Assembly: GCF_000374185.1 (NCBI RefSeq)
Contig: NZ_KB910518.1
Coordinates: 3,605,687-3,669,686 of the forward strand
Length of the DNA: 64,000 bases
Direction: 5' to 3'
Origin: Paenibacillus sp. HW567
GTDB lineage: Bacteria > Bacillota > Bacilli > Paenibacillales > Paenibacillaceae
Of the stretch, positions 42,811 to 50,962 are shown piece after piece. The position numbers and the translations under genes were made by a program. Every line of letters begins with the position of its first letter. Positions within the stretch are counted from its first letter, which is position 1. Under the pieces are notes generated by a model. The model was not told where the DNA came from. It saw only the letters and a program-made list of their open reading frames with translations, and made no database searches.

Positions 42811-43937
42811 AGCAGTTCAGAAAAAACAGGTGTCTGCGTGCAGCAGCCATTGTCATCATAGTTACGGCTGCTTTATATTTTCCGCTCCCGAGGGCGGCAG
42901 CAGATTCAGAGAAGCATGAGATTGAATCAACGCTGAACCATATTTTCCAGGAGAGGGCGGAAATGTTGCTGCACCCGCAGTCGGAGGCCGTCAACAATTA
43001 TTATCTTCCGGATAAATCAAGCCAAATGGCGCTGGAGCATGAGCGTTTCCGGGCTGAGTATGTAACAAGCTGGGCAGACAAAAGAACCATTAAATTGACA
43101 AGCTCTGAGTCCGGTATCCGGATCATCCGTCAGAGCATCATTGGCGATATGGCCCGGATTTCCCTGGTTCAATCACATAAGGTAGGTTATGTATACATCA
43201 ATAAAGTAACGATGCCGGAACAGGTTTTCGGTGTTGGAACGAGGCATTCTCTCACATTAAAGAAAGATAACGGCGCTTGGAAGATTGCGAGGGAATGGTA
43301 TCTCGATCCGCTGGACGAGGACCCGCGTAAAATTGCGGAGGGACCGGAGAGAGCAGCTTCATCACCCAAAGCAAAATTAGAGCCGGGGGACGGAAAAAAA
43401 TATAAGCGCAAGCGTGCCGTGCAATATGCCCATAAATATGCCGGTGCCGCATGGGGTGCGGGAAACCAGCATCACTATAACCAAAAATATTTGGATTACA
43501 CAAGTAAAGGCGGCGACTGCACAAATTTCGCTTCACAGGTCATCGGCGATCAGGAGGAAGGCGGAGGGTTGCCTATCGCGGGAGGGTGGCGGTATTTTGC
43601 CAATTCAGGCGGCACCCAAACCTGGGTGCAGACCGATGCTTTCAGTAATTTCCTAATTAGATCCGGGTACGGCAAGCTTATTGCCAAGGGCGACTATCAG
43701 CATATTGCAACTCCTTCGCCAAAACACCCGGAGGGTGCAATTGCCGAGCTGCAGCCCGGCGATCTTATCGGTTATATTCTCCGCCATGACGATACAGACC
43801 ACTTCTCCATCGTTGTCGGCTTCGATGATCGCGGCTATCCTCTGGTCGACTCCCACACAGCAGACCGTTACCGTGTGCCCTTTGATCTGGGCTGGGACCG
43901 GAATACCAAATATCAGTTGTTTCACATCAGGGATTAG
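42807..43937 (+). CDS. Secreted amidase-domain protein (CHAP/NlpC-like)
   Basis: 376 residues, overlapping the sortase by 4 bases (ATGA). A signal peptide or anchor (residues about 9-31) leads to a helical N-terminal part that resembles a stress-response/NTF2-like fold, a Lys-rich linker (GDGKKYKRKRA), then the putative amidase domain PF12671: AVQYAHKYAGAAWG, GGDCTNFASQVI with Cys238, and DTDHFSIVVGFD with His332, followed by LVDSHTADRYRVPFDLGW. It should hydrolyse an amide bond in the wall or a related polymer. Position behind the sortase suggests that the two act on the same surface. Confidence 0.87.
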   Translation: MKQFRKNRCLRAAAIVIIVTAALYFPLPRAAADSEKHEIESTLNHIFQERAEMLLHPQSEAVNNYYLPDKSSQMALEHERFRAEYVTSWADKRTIKLTSSESGIRIIRQSIIGDMARISLVQSHKVGYVYINKVTMPEQVFGVGTRHSLTLKKDNGAWKIAREWYLDPLDEDPRKIAEGPERAASSPKAKLEPGDGKKYKRKRAVQYAHKYAGAAWGAGNQHHYNQKYLDYTSKGGDCTNFASQVIGDQEEGGGLPIAGGWRYFANSGGTQTWVQTDAFSNFLIRSGYGKLIAKGDYQHIATPSPKHPEGAIAELQPGDLIGYILRHDDTDHFSIVVGFDDRGYPLVDSHTADRYRVPFDLGWDRNTKYQLFHIRD

Positions 43938-44018
43938 TAAATTGATGCTTGTCAGCATAACACAGGTTTATCGTAATACAGTAGATATATAAACCTATGC
44001 TGTTGTGCTGGAGGAAAT

Positions 44019-45500
44019 ATGAGAATACCCCGGCTTTTGAAGCAGTCTGCAATTAGGGCCGGCGCCATGCTGCTAGTGAAATTGATTGGACTGGCCGGCC
44101 GTGTGCTCCTGACCCGGCTGGTTGGCGCAGAAGGAATTGGACTTTACCAAATTGCTTATTCATTCTATGGCTTCGTGCTTATGCTTACGGGCGGCATACC
44201 CACGACACTTGCCATTGCAACTGCAAAAGCCCCCTCACAAGGCTGGAAATTCCTGAAGATCATCTCGCTGGGCATGATTCTTTCAGGAGGAATACTCAGT
44301 CTGTTGATTTACAGCAATTCATCTGTGATCTCCGGTTGGCTTGGCAATCCTTCCCTGGAATACGCGGTGCGCAGTCTGGCCCCTTCCATCTTCGCAGTTC
44401 CGCTGCTCAGCCTGGCAAGAGGATATCTGCAAGGAATGAAGCAAATCGGAATTATCGCATGCTCCGAGATCGCCGAGCAGTTAACCAGATTTCTGTTCAT
44501 GCTGCTCATTATCTGGCAACTGGGGTGGCTTGGAATTGAGCGGGCAGTAGGCTATGGACTATACGGCACAGTGATTGGGGCTGTACTCTCATTCACTCTG
44601 GTGACCGTTTATATTTCAATAAACAACAAGAGGTTCACCTTTATCGAGCCATTTCACCGGCCGCTGCACCTGATATGGTTCGTCAAAACCTCACTTGTTA
44701 TTTCAGCTACACGTATGCTTATCCCGGCCTCGGAATTCATTGATGCTCTGCTTATTTCAAACCGGCTGCTGGCGGCAGGATACAGCACCTCCGAAGCAAC
44801 TGCAATATACGGAGTAATCTACGGAATGGCGGTCATCATCGTGTATTCCCCCACGCTTCTGACCGGAGCCCTCAGCCATACCGTATCCATGCATATTGCC
44901 GCCGCCTGGCAGCAGGGAAATCAGCAAAGAGCGGCCAGCCTTTCAAGCCTGGCGCTGTATGCCTGCTGGTTATGGGGACTGGTGTGCGGATTGTTTTTGT
45001 TCGTGTATGCGGATGAGCTGTCCTTCTATATCTTCAATACCGCGCGCGTTAATCAGGTGATCCGGTATCTGGCGTTCATTCCGCTTATCGTCGGCTTTCG
45101 GGAGATCTCAACCAGCATTTTATGGGCACAGGATATCCGCAAAAATCCCTTTTTCGGGCTTTTATCAGGAATTATTTGTGCTGTCGGTATCCAGTATTTT
45201 CTGGTGGCGCTCCCGGGGTTCAGCTACAAGGGGGCTGCCGCAGGAATACTCATGCTAGAGCTGGTTGCCGCCTGCTGGAATTTCAGAGTACTGCACCTCA
45301 GTATGGCAAGCCTAAGGCAAATCCTGCTCCCGCTGCTGTACGATCTTGCCTTTGTATTCGTCACTTTGTCGGCACTGTCACGATTGTTCCACCACTCCGC
45401 TGAAATCTTAAGCTTGTGGCGTTTTCTGTTGATGAGCTGCAGCTATTTTACGCTCTCAGGGGTGTACATGTATTTCCGTTCCATACGAAAGCTGCTATAG
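44019..45500 (+). CDS. SpoVB/MVF-family polysaccharide flippase
   Basis: 493 residues, about fourteen membrane helices: RAGAMLLVKLIGLAGRVLLTRLVGAEGIGLYQIAYSFYGFVL at the start is the MATE/MVF lipid-flippase pattern of SpoVB. SpoVB-like proteins move lipid-linked precursors, and SpoVB itself is required for spore cortex assembly. Relatives YkvU and MurJ have the same fold, so the exact substrate is open. ATG with GGAGG upstream. It ends 15 bases before the convergent HAD gene, so a joint terminator is missing. Confidence 0.87.
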   Translation: MRIPRLLKQSAIRAGAMLLVKLIGLAGRVLLTRLVGAEGIGLYQIAYSFYGFVLMLTGGIPTTLAIATAKAPSQGWKFLKIISLGMILSGGILSLLIYSNSSVISGWLGNPSLEYAVRSLAPSIFAVPLLSLARGYLQGMKQIGIIACSEIAEQLTRFLFMLLIIWQLGWLGIERAVGYGLYGTVIGAVLSFTLVTVYISINNKRFTFIEPFHRPLHLIWFVKTSLVISATRMLIPASEFIDALLISNRLLAAGYSTSEATAIYGVIYGMAVIIVYSPTLLTGALSHTVSMHIAAAWQQGNQQRAASLSSLALYACWLWGLVCGLFLFVYADELSFYIFNTARVNQVIRYLAFIPLIVGFREISTSILWAQDIRKNPFFGLLSGIICAVGIQYFLVALPGFSYKGAAAGILMLELVAACWNFRVLHLSMASLRQILLPLLYDLAFVFVTLSALSRLFHHSAEILSLWRFLLMSCSYFTLSGVYMYFRSIRKLL

Positions 45501-45515
45501 CTGCGGGCTGAAGCC

Positions 45516-46190
45516 TTATTCCGCGTTGTCGTAAAGGGCGATCAGTTCATCGAAGGCGGAAATAATCACGTCAGAGCCTTTCAGCTCATCCTGCCGTCCA
45601 AAACCCGCGTAGGCGCAGCCGATGACCGTCTGACCGTTGCCTTTGCCGGCCTCCACATCAGATGAGCGGTCACCTACCATCCAGGCATCCTTGATGCCGT
45701 TATCGTCCAGCAGAATGCGCAGCAGCTCGGTTTTGGTCGCAGTGCCTTGTCCGCCTGCACTGTAGAGGCCATCGAACAGCTCTCTCAGCTCATGCACCAC
45801 AACAATGCTGTCAATATAGTCCTTCAGCCCGTTGCTGGCAACGAACAGCTTCACACCACGCTCATGCAGCGCAGCAAGCGTTCCGGTTACCTTCGGATAC
45901 AGTAATGTGCCTCCGGCTTCCAGGCCTTCAATCTCCAGTTGCAGCAGCAGCTCATCGGCACGGCGGTGAACGGCTTCACCGGCATCCGGCATCACTCTCT
46001 TCCAGATATCCGCCAGCAGCATGCCCAGGCTGCTCAGAATCAGCTCTTCAGGCGGAGTCGGCCCGTGATACAGCCCCTCCCCGCGCAGCGCATCGAACAT
46101 TTTATGATACGCAGGCAACAGCAGGCTCTCTGTCTGAAACAGCGTTCCATCCATATCAAAGATTATCGCTTCCGGCTTCTTCAGTTTCAA
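45516..46190 (-). CDS. HAD-family phosphatase
   Basis: 224 residues. Motif I AIIFDMDGTLFQ (nucleophile and acid Asp), motif II FVASNGLKDYI, and motif III/IV DAWMVGDRSSDVEAGKGNGQTVIGCAYG-like region; a helical cap (ILSSLGMLLADIWKRVMPDAG) lies between. It is probably a phosphoglycolate or PpaX-like phosphatase, without clear assignment. I set the start at a TTG (46190) with AAAGGGAT 9 bases upstream, close to the conserved core; the upstream frame has no ribosome binding site. Confidence 0.82.
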   Translation of the reverse strand: MKLKKPEAIIFDMDGTLFQTESLLLPAYHKMFDALRGEGLYHGPTPPEELILSSLGMLLADIWKRVMPDAGEAVHRRADELLLQLEIEGLEAGGTLLYPKVTGTLAALHERGVKLFVASNGLKDYIDSIVVVHELRELFDGLYSAGGQGTATKTELLRILLDDNGIKDAWMVGDRSSDVEAGKGNGQTVIGCAYAGFGRQDELKGSDVIISAFDELIALYDNAE

Positions 46191-46242
46191 GAATGACCCA
46201 TCCCTTTCATTATGTATGCATAGGCCTATGATATAGGACAAA

Positions 46243-46284
46243 AGGGACCGGAAGCAAGCGCCATACGGCACTGCTCCGGTCCCT
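46243..46284 (-). terminator. Terminator after abrB
   Basis: A 9-bp stem AGGGACCGG / CCGGTCCCT (46243-46251 / 46276-46284), followed on the minus strand by TTTTGTCC, 35 bases past the abrB stop. Confidence 0.82.
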
Positions 46285-46318
46285 GCTGTTATACGATTTG
46301 TAATGTTGGGTAATCAGA

Positions 46319-46573
46319 TTATATGCGGTCGAAGCTCGCGATCAATTCGTCAAGCACATCCTTGCTGACCATCTTGCCTTTGAAGTTGATCAGATTTTCC
46401 GCACTTCCGGAGAAGATGCAGGTAGGCTCGTATTTTCTGAGAATAATCTTTTCACCATCGACAAAAATTTCAAGTGGGTCTTTTATGTCAATTCCCATTG
46501 TTCTGCGCAGTTCAATCGGAATCACGATACGTCCCAGTTCATCTACTTTTCTTACAATACCTGTTGCTTTCAT
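46319..46573 (-). CDS. abrB: AbrB family transition-state regulator
   Basis: 84 residues. The N-terminal swapped-hairpin DNA-binding domain KATGIVRKVDELGRIVIPIEL is nearly that of Bacillus AbrB. C-terminal residues (NLINFKGKMVSKDVLDELIASF) form the dimer domain. AbrB represses stationary-phase genes during growth and is itself shut off by phosphorylated Spo0A. The ATG at 46573 follows GGGAGG. Three 0A-type boxes upstream (46725-46765) fit that control. Relatives such as Abh have the same fold; the upstream boxes favour AbrB. Confidence 0.92.
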   Translation of the reverse strand: MKATGIVRKVDELGRIVIPIELRRTMGIDIKDPLEIFVDGEKIILRKYEPTCIFSGSAENLINFKGKMVSKDVLDELIASFDRI

Positions 46574-46873
46574 CTTTAGTATCCTCCCTTGAAATAACAC
46601 TTATATAATCATTGGTGTTAAAAGCTTTTAATGCTTCTAAAAAGTTGAAATGATTACTTTATATTTGCATTGTAAGGTGCTATTTCTTTCCTGTCAATTT
46701 TATTTCTACATCTTTTGATATTAATCGACAAATAATTCGACAAATTTCTGAGGCCATTCGACAAAATATTGATTTCAGGCCTGATCTGGCGGCCATTATA
46801 TAGACCTCTCCACTTGACAGTAAAGTTATACCTTCTATATATTTTAATCACTATACTAAATTGGAGTGTTTCC
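46574..46873. other. Divergent abrB/marR control region
   Basis: 300 bases, strongly AT-rich, holding both promoters. Three Spo0A-box matches occupy 46725-46765. The part next to the marR gene includes a GGAG ribosome binding site. No gene is evident. Confidence 0.65.
46725..46765 (-). promoter_or_regulatory. Three tandem Spo0A boxes upstream of abrB
   Basis: Read on the minus strand, TTTGTCGAAT occurs twice (TTCGACA at 46736-46742 and 46757-46763) and TTTGTCGAT once (46725-46732). The 0A-box consensus is TGTCGAA; two copies are exact and one has a single change. They lie 150-190 bases upstream of the abrB start. Confidence 0.8.
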
Positions 46874-47293
46874 ATGAGCGCAAAAGCAGAGAAAGAACAA
46901 GCCATTTATAGAGTCATGGACAACATGGCCAGTGTGCAGCAGAAATCGCAGGCTTTCGTAGACCTGATCTCTAAGCGGGAATCGCTATCCCAGAACCAAA
47001 TCATGTTAATGTTTCAGCTTCAGCTCACAGGCAGCTTGAATATAACAGATATTGCTGAAAGATTCATGATTACGCCTGGAGCCGCTTCATTCATGTGCGA
47101 TAAGCTGGAGGATCAGGGATATGTCGAAAGAATCCGCACGAAGGAAGACCGCAGAGTGGTCAAAATCGTTCTCACAGAACAAGGAACACAGCGCATACAC
47201 TCCCTATTCGATACATTTGAGGCGGCGGAGCTGGACAAGATATCCAAGACACTGCAGAAGATCAATGACCTGATGAGCGACATTGTAAAATAA
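46874..47293 (+). CDS. MarR-family transcriptional regulator
   Basis: 139 residues. Winged helix with LTGSLNITDIAERFMITPGAASFMCDKLEDQGYVERIRTKEDRRVVKIVLTEQG in pattern: helix, recognition helix, and the D-R-R wing. Helical ends form a dimer. MarR proteins sense small ligands or oxidants; no Cys-based sensor is obvious apart from Cys in the recognition helix region (SFMCDKL). ATG at 46874 follows GGAG. It is followed by a terminator and the bactofilin operon. Confidence 0.88.
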   Translation: MSAKAEKEQAIYRVMDNMASVQQKSQAFVDLISKRESLSQNQIMLMFQLQLTGSLNITDIAERFMITPGAASFMCDKLEDQGYVERIRTKEDRRVVKIVLTEQGTQRIHSLFDTFEAAELDKISKTLQKINDLMSDIVK

Positions 47294-47311
47294 GCAAATG
47301 GACTATTGCAC

Positions 47312-47343
47312 ACTGCACTCTCCACATGAGATGCAGTTTTTTT
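47312..47343 (+). terminator. Terminator after the MarR gene
   Basis: Stem ACTGCA-TCTC / GAGA-TGCAGT (47312-47337, one bulged base) followed by a run of seven Ts. Confidence 0.85.
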
Positions 47344-47432
47344 GTGTGCTTTTTTTATTTTATATTGATTATATATTTTAATTATTATATATTTTAGTTA
47401 CTAAAATAAATGAAAATGGTGATGAATCTAAA

Positions 47433-48071
47433 ATGCCGAATCCAGCCCAGGCACCTCCGGTAAAAGTACGCGGTTCCCTGATTCGGCGGGGAGATATGGA
47501 GGCTTCTCTGGTGAACATTGTTGGACATTTGCATGTTGAAGGTGATTTGAAAGCAGCGGAGCTGAAGATCAAAGGAGAATGCTCCATCGGACATTCCTGC
47601 CAGGCGGATGAAGTAGCTATCCTCGGAAGTCTTCGTGCCGGGTCCCTCCGGGCAGACAGGGTTCATTCGGCCGGATACTTGTCCGTTGCACAAGAAGCTG
47701 TTGCAGACGATTTCCAGGCAGACGGCAGTGTGCGGATCAACAGCTTGTCCTGCGCCGGAACGATTTATATTCGCCTGGGTTCAAGATGCATGATTACACA
47801 CATGACAGCCGGAGAGAAGATTGCCATATCGCCTTCTTCCAGGCTGATTAATCTTTTGATGAGCCCTTTTCGGAGATTAAGCTGTGAGACCATTGAAGGC
47901 GCGGCAGTTACGTTGTACCGGACGACAGCCAGCCTCGTCAGCGGGGAGGATATCATCATTGGACCCGGATGCATTATTCAAGAAGTCCGTTATAGCCGAA
48001 CACTTGTTGTTGATTCCAAATCACGGGTTGACAAAACCATTCAGATCAATGGTCCCGGAGGGATTGTATGA
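47433..48071 (+). CDS. Bactofilin-like polymer-forming protein
   Basis: 212 residues. Repeated short strand-turn units with small and hydrophobic residues (GSLIRRGDMEASLVNIVGHLHVEGDLKAAELKI; CSIGHSCQADEVAILGSL; GSLRADRVHSAGYLSVAQE) give the right-handed beta-helix of the bactofilin/DUF583 family. These proteins polymerise under the membrane and scaffold wall or envelope enzymes. It has no membrane segment. Its stop overlaps the ATG of a tiny membrane ORF, so the neighbours probably anchor or modulate the polymer. GGTGATG lies upstream of the start; that site is modest. Confidence 0.82.
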   Translation: MPNPAQAPPVKVRGSLIRRGDMEASLVNIVGHLHVEGDLKAAELKIKGECSIGHSCQADEVAILGSLRAGSLRADRVHSAGYLSVAQEAVADDFQADGSVRINSLSCAGTIYIRLGSRCMITHMTAGEKIAISPSSRLINLLMSPFRRLSCETIEGAAVTLYRTTASLVSGEDIIIGPGCIIQEVRYSRTLVVDSKSRVDKTIQINGPGGIV

Positions 48072-48241
48072 GACACCACTCTAATTCAAGGCCTTATATA
48101 CTACAATTCATCGCCAAAAGCTGTGTCCTCTTATTTTTGGTGCCCATTCTCAGTACTTGGTTGGCGGGGAGTGCAATGTGTGCTGTTATTGCTCCGATTG
48201 CCGGCGTGCTGCGAACCTTGGGGGTTAGCGGCAAGGAATGA
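48068..48241 (+). CDS. Tiny membrane ORF 1 behind the bactofilin, 57 aa
   Basis: ATG overlaps the bactofilin stop (ATGA) and follows GGAGGG by 5 bases, a very good site. The product has a basic N-terminus (MRHHSNSRPYILQFIAKS), then a hydrophobic stretch (CVLLFLVPILSTWLAG) and a second one (SAMCAVIAPIAGVLRTL), ending SGKE. It is probably a membrane protein of two short helices. Its stop overlaps the next ATG. No family is known to me. Confidence 0.6.
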   Translation: MRHHSNSRPYILQFIAKSCVLLFLVPILSTWLAGSAMCAVIAPIAGVLRTLGVSGKE

Positions 48242-48375
48242 GGATATCCCCCGGTTACTCCTTGCCGGTTATGTTCAGCATTCCATTTGGCCTGGTGCTA
48301 GCCTTAGTGCTTGCTATATCGTTTTATTACACTAGACGCTTGCTGCGGATCTGCCTGAAGTTTATACAAAGCTAG
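48238..48375 (+). CDS. Tiny membrane ORF 2 behind the bactofilin, 45 aa
   Basis: ATG overlaps the stop of the previous ORF (ATGA). The product starts MRISPGYSLPVMFSI and has one strong hydrophobic segment (FGLVLALVLAISFYY) and a basic end (TRRLLRICLKFIQS). It could instead be the second half of one frameshifted gene with ORF 1; the tidy ATGA overlaps favour two coupled ORFs. A terminator follows at once. Confidence 0.5.
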   Translation: MRISPGYSLPVMFSIPFGLVLALVLAISFYYTRRLLRICLKFIQS

Positions 48376-48379
48376 CTAG

Positions 48380-48426
48380 AAACCCTCCGTGAATTGGGAG
48401 AAATTCTTCCCGCTCACGGAGGGTTT
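48380..48426. terminator. Bidirectional terminator
   Basis: A 13-bp perfect stem AAACCCTCCGTGA / TCACGGAGGGTTT (48380-48392 / 48414-48426) between the bactofilin operon and the convergent sucrose phosphorylase gene. Confidence 0.9.
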
Positions 48427-48447
48427 TCATAAACCTCTACAGTTTTT

Positions 48448-49917
48448 TTATACCATGTAATCAGTCTCGGCTCCTTCAGCATCAACGCAATGAATGTTCG
48501 TGCGATAGGTTTGCAGGTCAATGTAAAGCTCGCAGCTTGCACCCTCTTTATGCCAGGCGAGCCGGACCTCCTCTCCGGGTGATGGAATGACGGTAAATGC
48601 TCCGTTAAAGGTCTCACACGTATTGCGGAATCGAATCAGCTTCATCAGCCGCTGAACGACTGTTTTTTCCAGCGCCTGATCAATCTCTTCCACGGAGTAA
48701 TTGTGGCGGTTGATTTCTCTTCCTTCTCCGGTCTCTTGGACACGTGCATAATCGTTCTCGCCGGCGAGTAAGCCAACATAGTAGACCTGAGGAATTCCCG
48801 GCGCGAAAAATTGAATGGCTCTGGCCGCCATATATGCATCATCATCGCAATTGAGCGCACTGTAATAGGTGCAGCGAATTTGATGGACGTCAAAGCCGTC
48901 CTCCCCTTTATGCTCTTCCGACAAAATCAGGCTTAGGTTCGCCCCTCTTTCCACACAAAGGTCTACCAGTTGTCTAGCTTCACCGTCATCAATGAGATCA
49001 TCCAGGTCCGGCTTGACGGGAATGCCGTCATGGCAATCGAGCATGGTGAACTGTTTATGTGGACGATTCTTTAGATAGCGGCACAATTCCTGGCTGGAGC
49101 GATTCACAAGCGTTTCCAGCACCCTGTAGGGGAGAATAAAGTCGTATATCCAGCTTCCATGCTCCGCCAATCTGTATTGAGTGCTGTAATGCGCATGGAC
49201 TTCCGGCAGCAGTTCAATATCCAGCGAATCGGCCATCTCCTTCACCCAATCGAGAAACAAATATATATCCGGCTCCACGAAAAAGCAGCTCGTTCCGAGT
49301 TTTTTGATCACATAGCCAACCGCATCCAGCCGCACAATTTTTACGTTATTCTTTTTGAAATGCGTGAAGAATTCAGTCAAGAGCATCTTCGTCAGCGGGG
49401 AATGGACATCCAGATCAATTTGTTCGGAGGGATTCGTTTTGCCGAAGGTCGTCCAGACCTTCATTTCTGCTCCGGTTTCTTGAATCTCGAACGTGGAGTA
49501 AGGAACAGAACGGCGCAGAAACATTTTCTCCATATCCGCTTGTACCGGCTCTCCATCTTTCCACACTTTATCGAGCGTCAAAAACAAATCGCTATGTGCC
49601 GAGGCTTCCCCCTTGGCAAGGAAGTCCTGAAAGTAAGGGGACTGCCTTGAGATGTGATTGACCATCAGATCAACCAATAGATCGAATTGCTCCCCAATCG
49701 CCTGCATGTCTTCCCATGAACCGAAGTCCGGATCAATCTCCAGGTAAGTGAGCGGTGCGAACCCCCGGTCCCCTGACGACGGAAACGGCGGGAGGATGTG
49801 GATTCCCCCTTCGAAAATATCAGTGAAATATTTGCGAAGAACGTGAGACAGTGTTGCCAGGTCTCCCCCCATCGAATCAGGATACGTAATTAACTGTACT
49901 TGATTCCTAAGCGTCAT
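48448..49917 (-). CDS. gtfA: Sucrose phosphorylase (GH13_18)
   Basis: 489 residues, the normal family length. GH13 barrel: NQVQLITYPDSMGGDL, GIHILPPFPSSGDRGFAP, VDLMVNHISRQSPYFQDF, nucleophile Asp in VRLDAVGYVIKK, acid/base Glu in LLPEVHAHYS, and transition-state Asp in MLDCHDGIPVKP. The reaction is sucrose + phosphate to glucose-1-phosphate + fructose; close relatives act on sucrose-6-phosphate or glucosylglycerate, so specificity is likely, not certain. ATG follows AGGAGG. It lies 11 bases behind the fructokinase gene, which would use the fructose. Confidence 0.88.
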   Translation of the reverse strand: MTLRNQVQLITYPDSMGGDLATLSHVLRKYFTDIFEGGIHILPPFPSSGDRGFAPLTYLEIDPDFGSWEDMQAIGEQFDLLVDLMVNHISRQSPYFQDFLAKGEASAHSDLFLTLDKVWKDGEPVQADMEKMFLRRSVPYSTFEIQETGAEMKVWTTFGKTNPSEQIDLDVHSPLTKMLLTEFFTHFKKNNVKIVRLDAVGYVIKKLGTSCFFVEPDIYLFLDWVKEMADSLDIELLPEVHAHYSTQYRLAEHGSWIYDFILPYRVLETLVNRSSQELCRYLKNRPHKQFTMLDCHDGIPVKPDLDDLIDDGEARQLVDLCVERGANLSLILSEEHKGEDGFDVHQIRCTYYSALNCDDDAYMAARAIQFFAPGIPQVYYVGLLAGENDYARVQETGEGREINRHNYSVEEIDQALEKTVVQRLMKLIRFRNTCETFNGAFTVIPSPGEEVRLAWHKEGASCELYIDLQTYRTNIHCVDAEGAETDYMV

Positions 49918-49928
49918 CCGTACGCCTC

Positions 49929-50885
49929 CTATAAGCCAAATTGTTTTTTTAGTGCTTCAAGCGTCGGAAGATTGACTACTGCACCCATATATTTCAATTT
50001 GTAGGCGCTAACCGCAAAGCCGAGTTCCAGCGCTTTCTGAATGGTGTATCCTTTGACCACAGCGGCATAGAACCCCGACCAAAAAGCGTCTCCGGCCCCA
50101 GTCGTATCTTCGATTTCGGTAGCCATAGTTTCCAAAGTGACCGTTTCTTTTCCGGTAGATACAATCGCGCCTTCCTTGCCCAAGGTCATAACTACCAGTT
50201 TCGCGCCCAATTCCAAGAACCTCTCGACTTGATCCGCAGGCGGGCTTGGTCCAAACAGACGCTCAGCATCATCCTCCGAGGGTTTGATAATATCGACCTT
50301 GGAGATCATAGATTTGACATACGATACGCCATCCTCACCCTTCTGCCAAATCAGAGGATGGTAGTTAGGATCAAAGCCAATCAGCAGCTTATGCTCCCTT
50401 GCTTTTTCGATCACCTGTTCAACAGTATGGCGCGACGGAGCCTTTGAGATCGGCCAGCAAGAAAAGTGGACGACTTTGGAGCTGAGCAAGGCCTGCTCTA
50501 AAGCATCATTGTACGCCAATTCATTGTCCGCTCCGCGATAAAAGATTGGAATAGGCGTTCCCTGGCTTTTTGTGATGACCACCATACTGGTGGATTCGTC
50601 CACCCGCTGGACCCCGCTGATATCCATTCCCGCTGTCTGCAATCTCTCTAAGAGGAAGGTTCCGAAATTGTCCTTTCCAACCGCCGAAACGATATGAGAC
50701 CGTATGCCAAGCTTATTGACATTGATGGCAATATTGGAGGGAGCCCCTCCAAAATATCTAGTATATCCGTCGCAACCGAGCGCATCGCCATAATCGTCGG
50801 AAATCATGTCAACGAGCAGTTCTCCAACAGTTAACAGATCATTTGGTTTTTCTTCAAGGGGTATTGCCATATTAAGATCAAACAC
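49929..50885 (-). CDS. PfkB-family fructokinase
   Basis: 318 residues, ribokinase fold: GELLVDMISDDYGD and RYFGGAPSNIAINVNKLG at the N-terminus, FDPNYHPLIWQ in the middle, and the anion-hole/catalytic motif DTTGAGDAFWSGFYAAV at the end. The best reading is ATP-dependent fructokinase, consistent with the neighbouring sucrose phosphorylase; other sugar kinases in the family cannot be ruled out. The start is GTG (50885) after AGGTGG; ATG five codons later is an alternative. Confidence 0.85.
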   Translation of the reverse strand: MFDLNMAIPLEEKPNDLLTVGELLVDMISDDYGDALGCDGYTRYFGGAPSNIAINVNKLGIRSHIVSAVGKDNFGTFLLERLQTAGMDISGVQRVDESTSMVVITKSQGTPIPIFYRGADNELAYNDALEQALLSSKVVHFSCWPISKAPSRHTVEQVIEKAREHKLLIGFDPNYHPLIWQKGEDGVSYVKSMISKVDIIKPSEDDAERLFGPSPPADQVERFLELGAKLVVMTLGKEGAIVSTGKETVTLETMATEIEDTTGAGDAFWSGFYAAVVKGYTIQKALELGFAVSAYKLKYMGAVVNLPTLEALKKQFGL

Positions 50886-50962
50886 TTGATCACCACCTCT
50901 TACACCGAAATCCTTTCGTCCTTAACCTTATTGCTGCATGCGTAATACTTCACAAAAACCTG

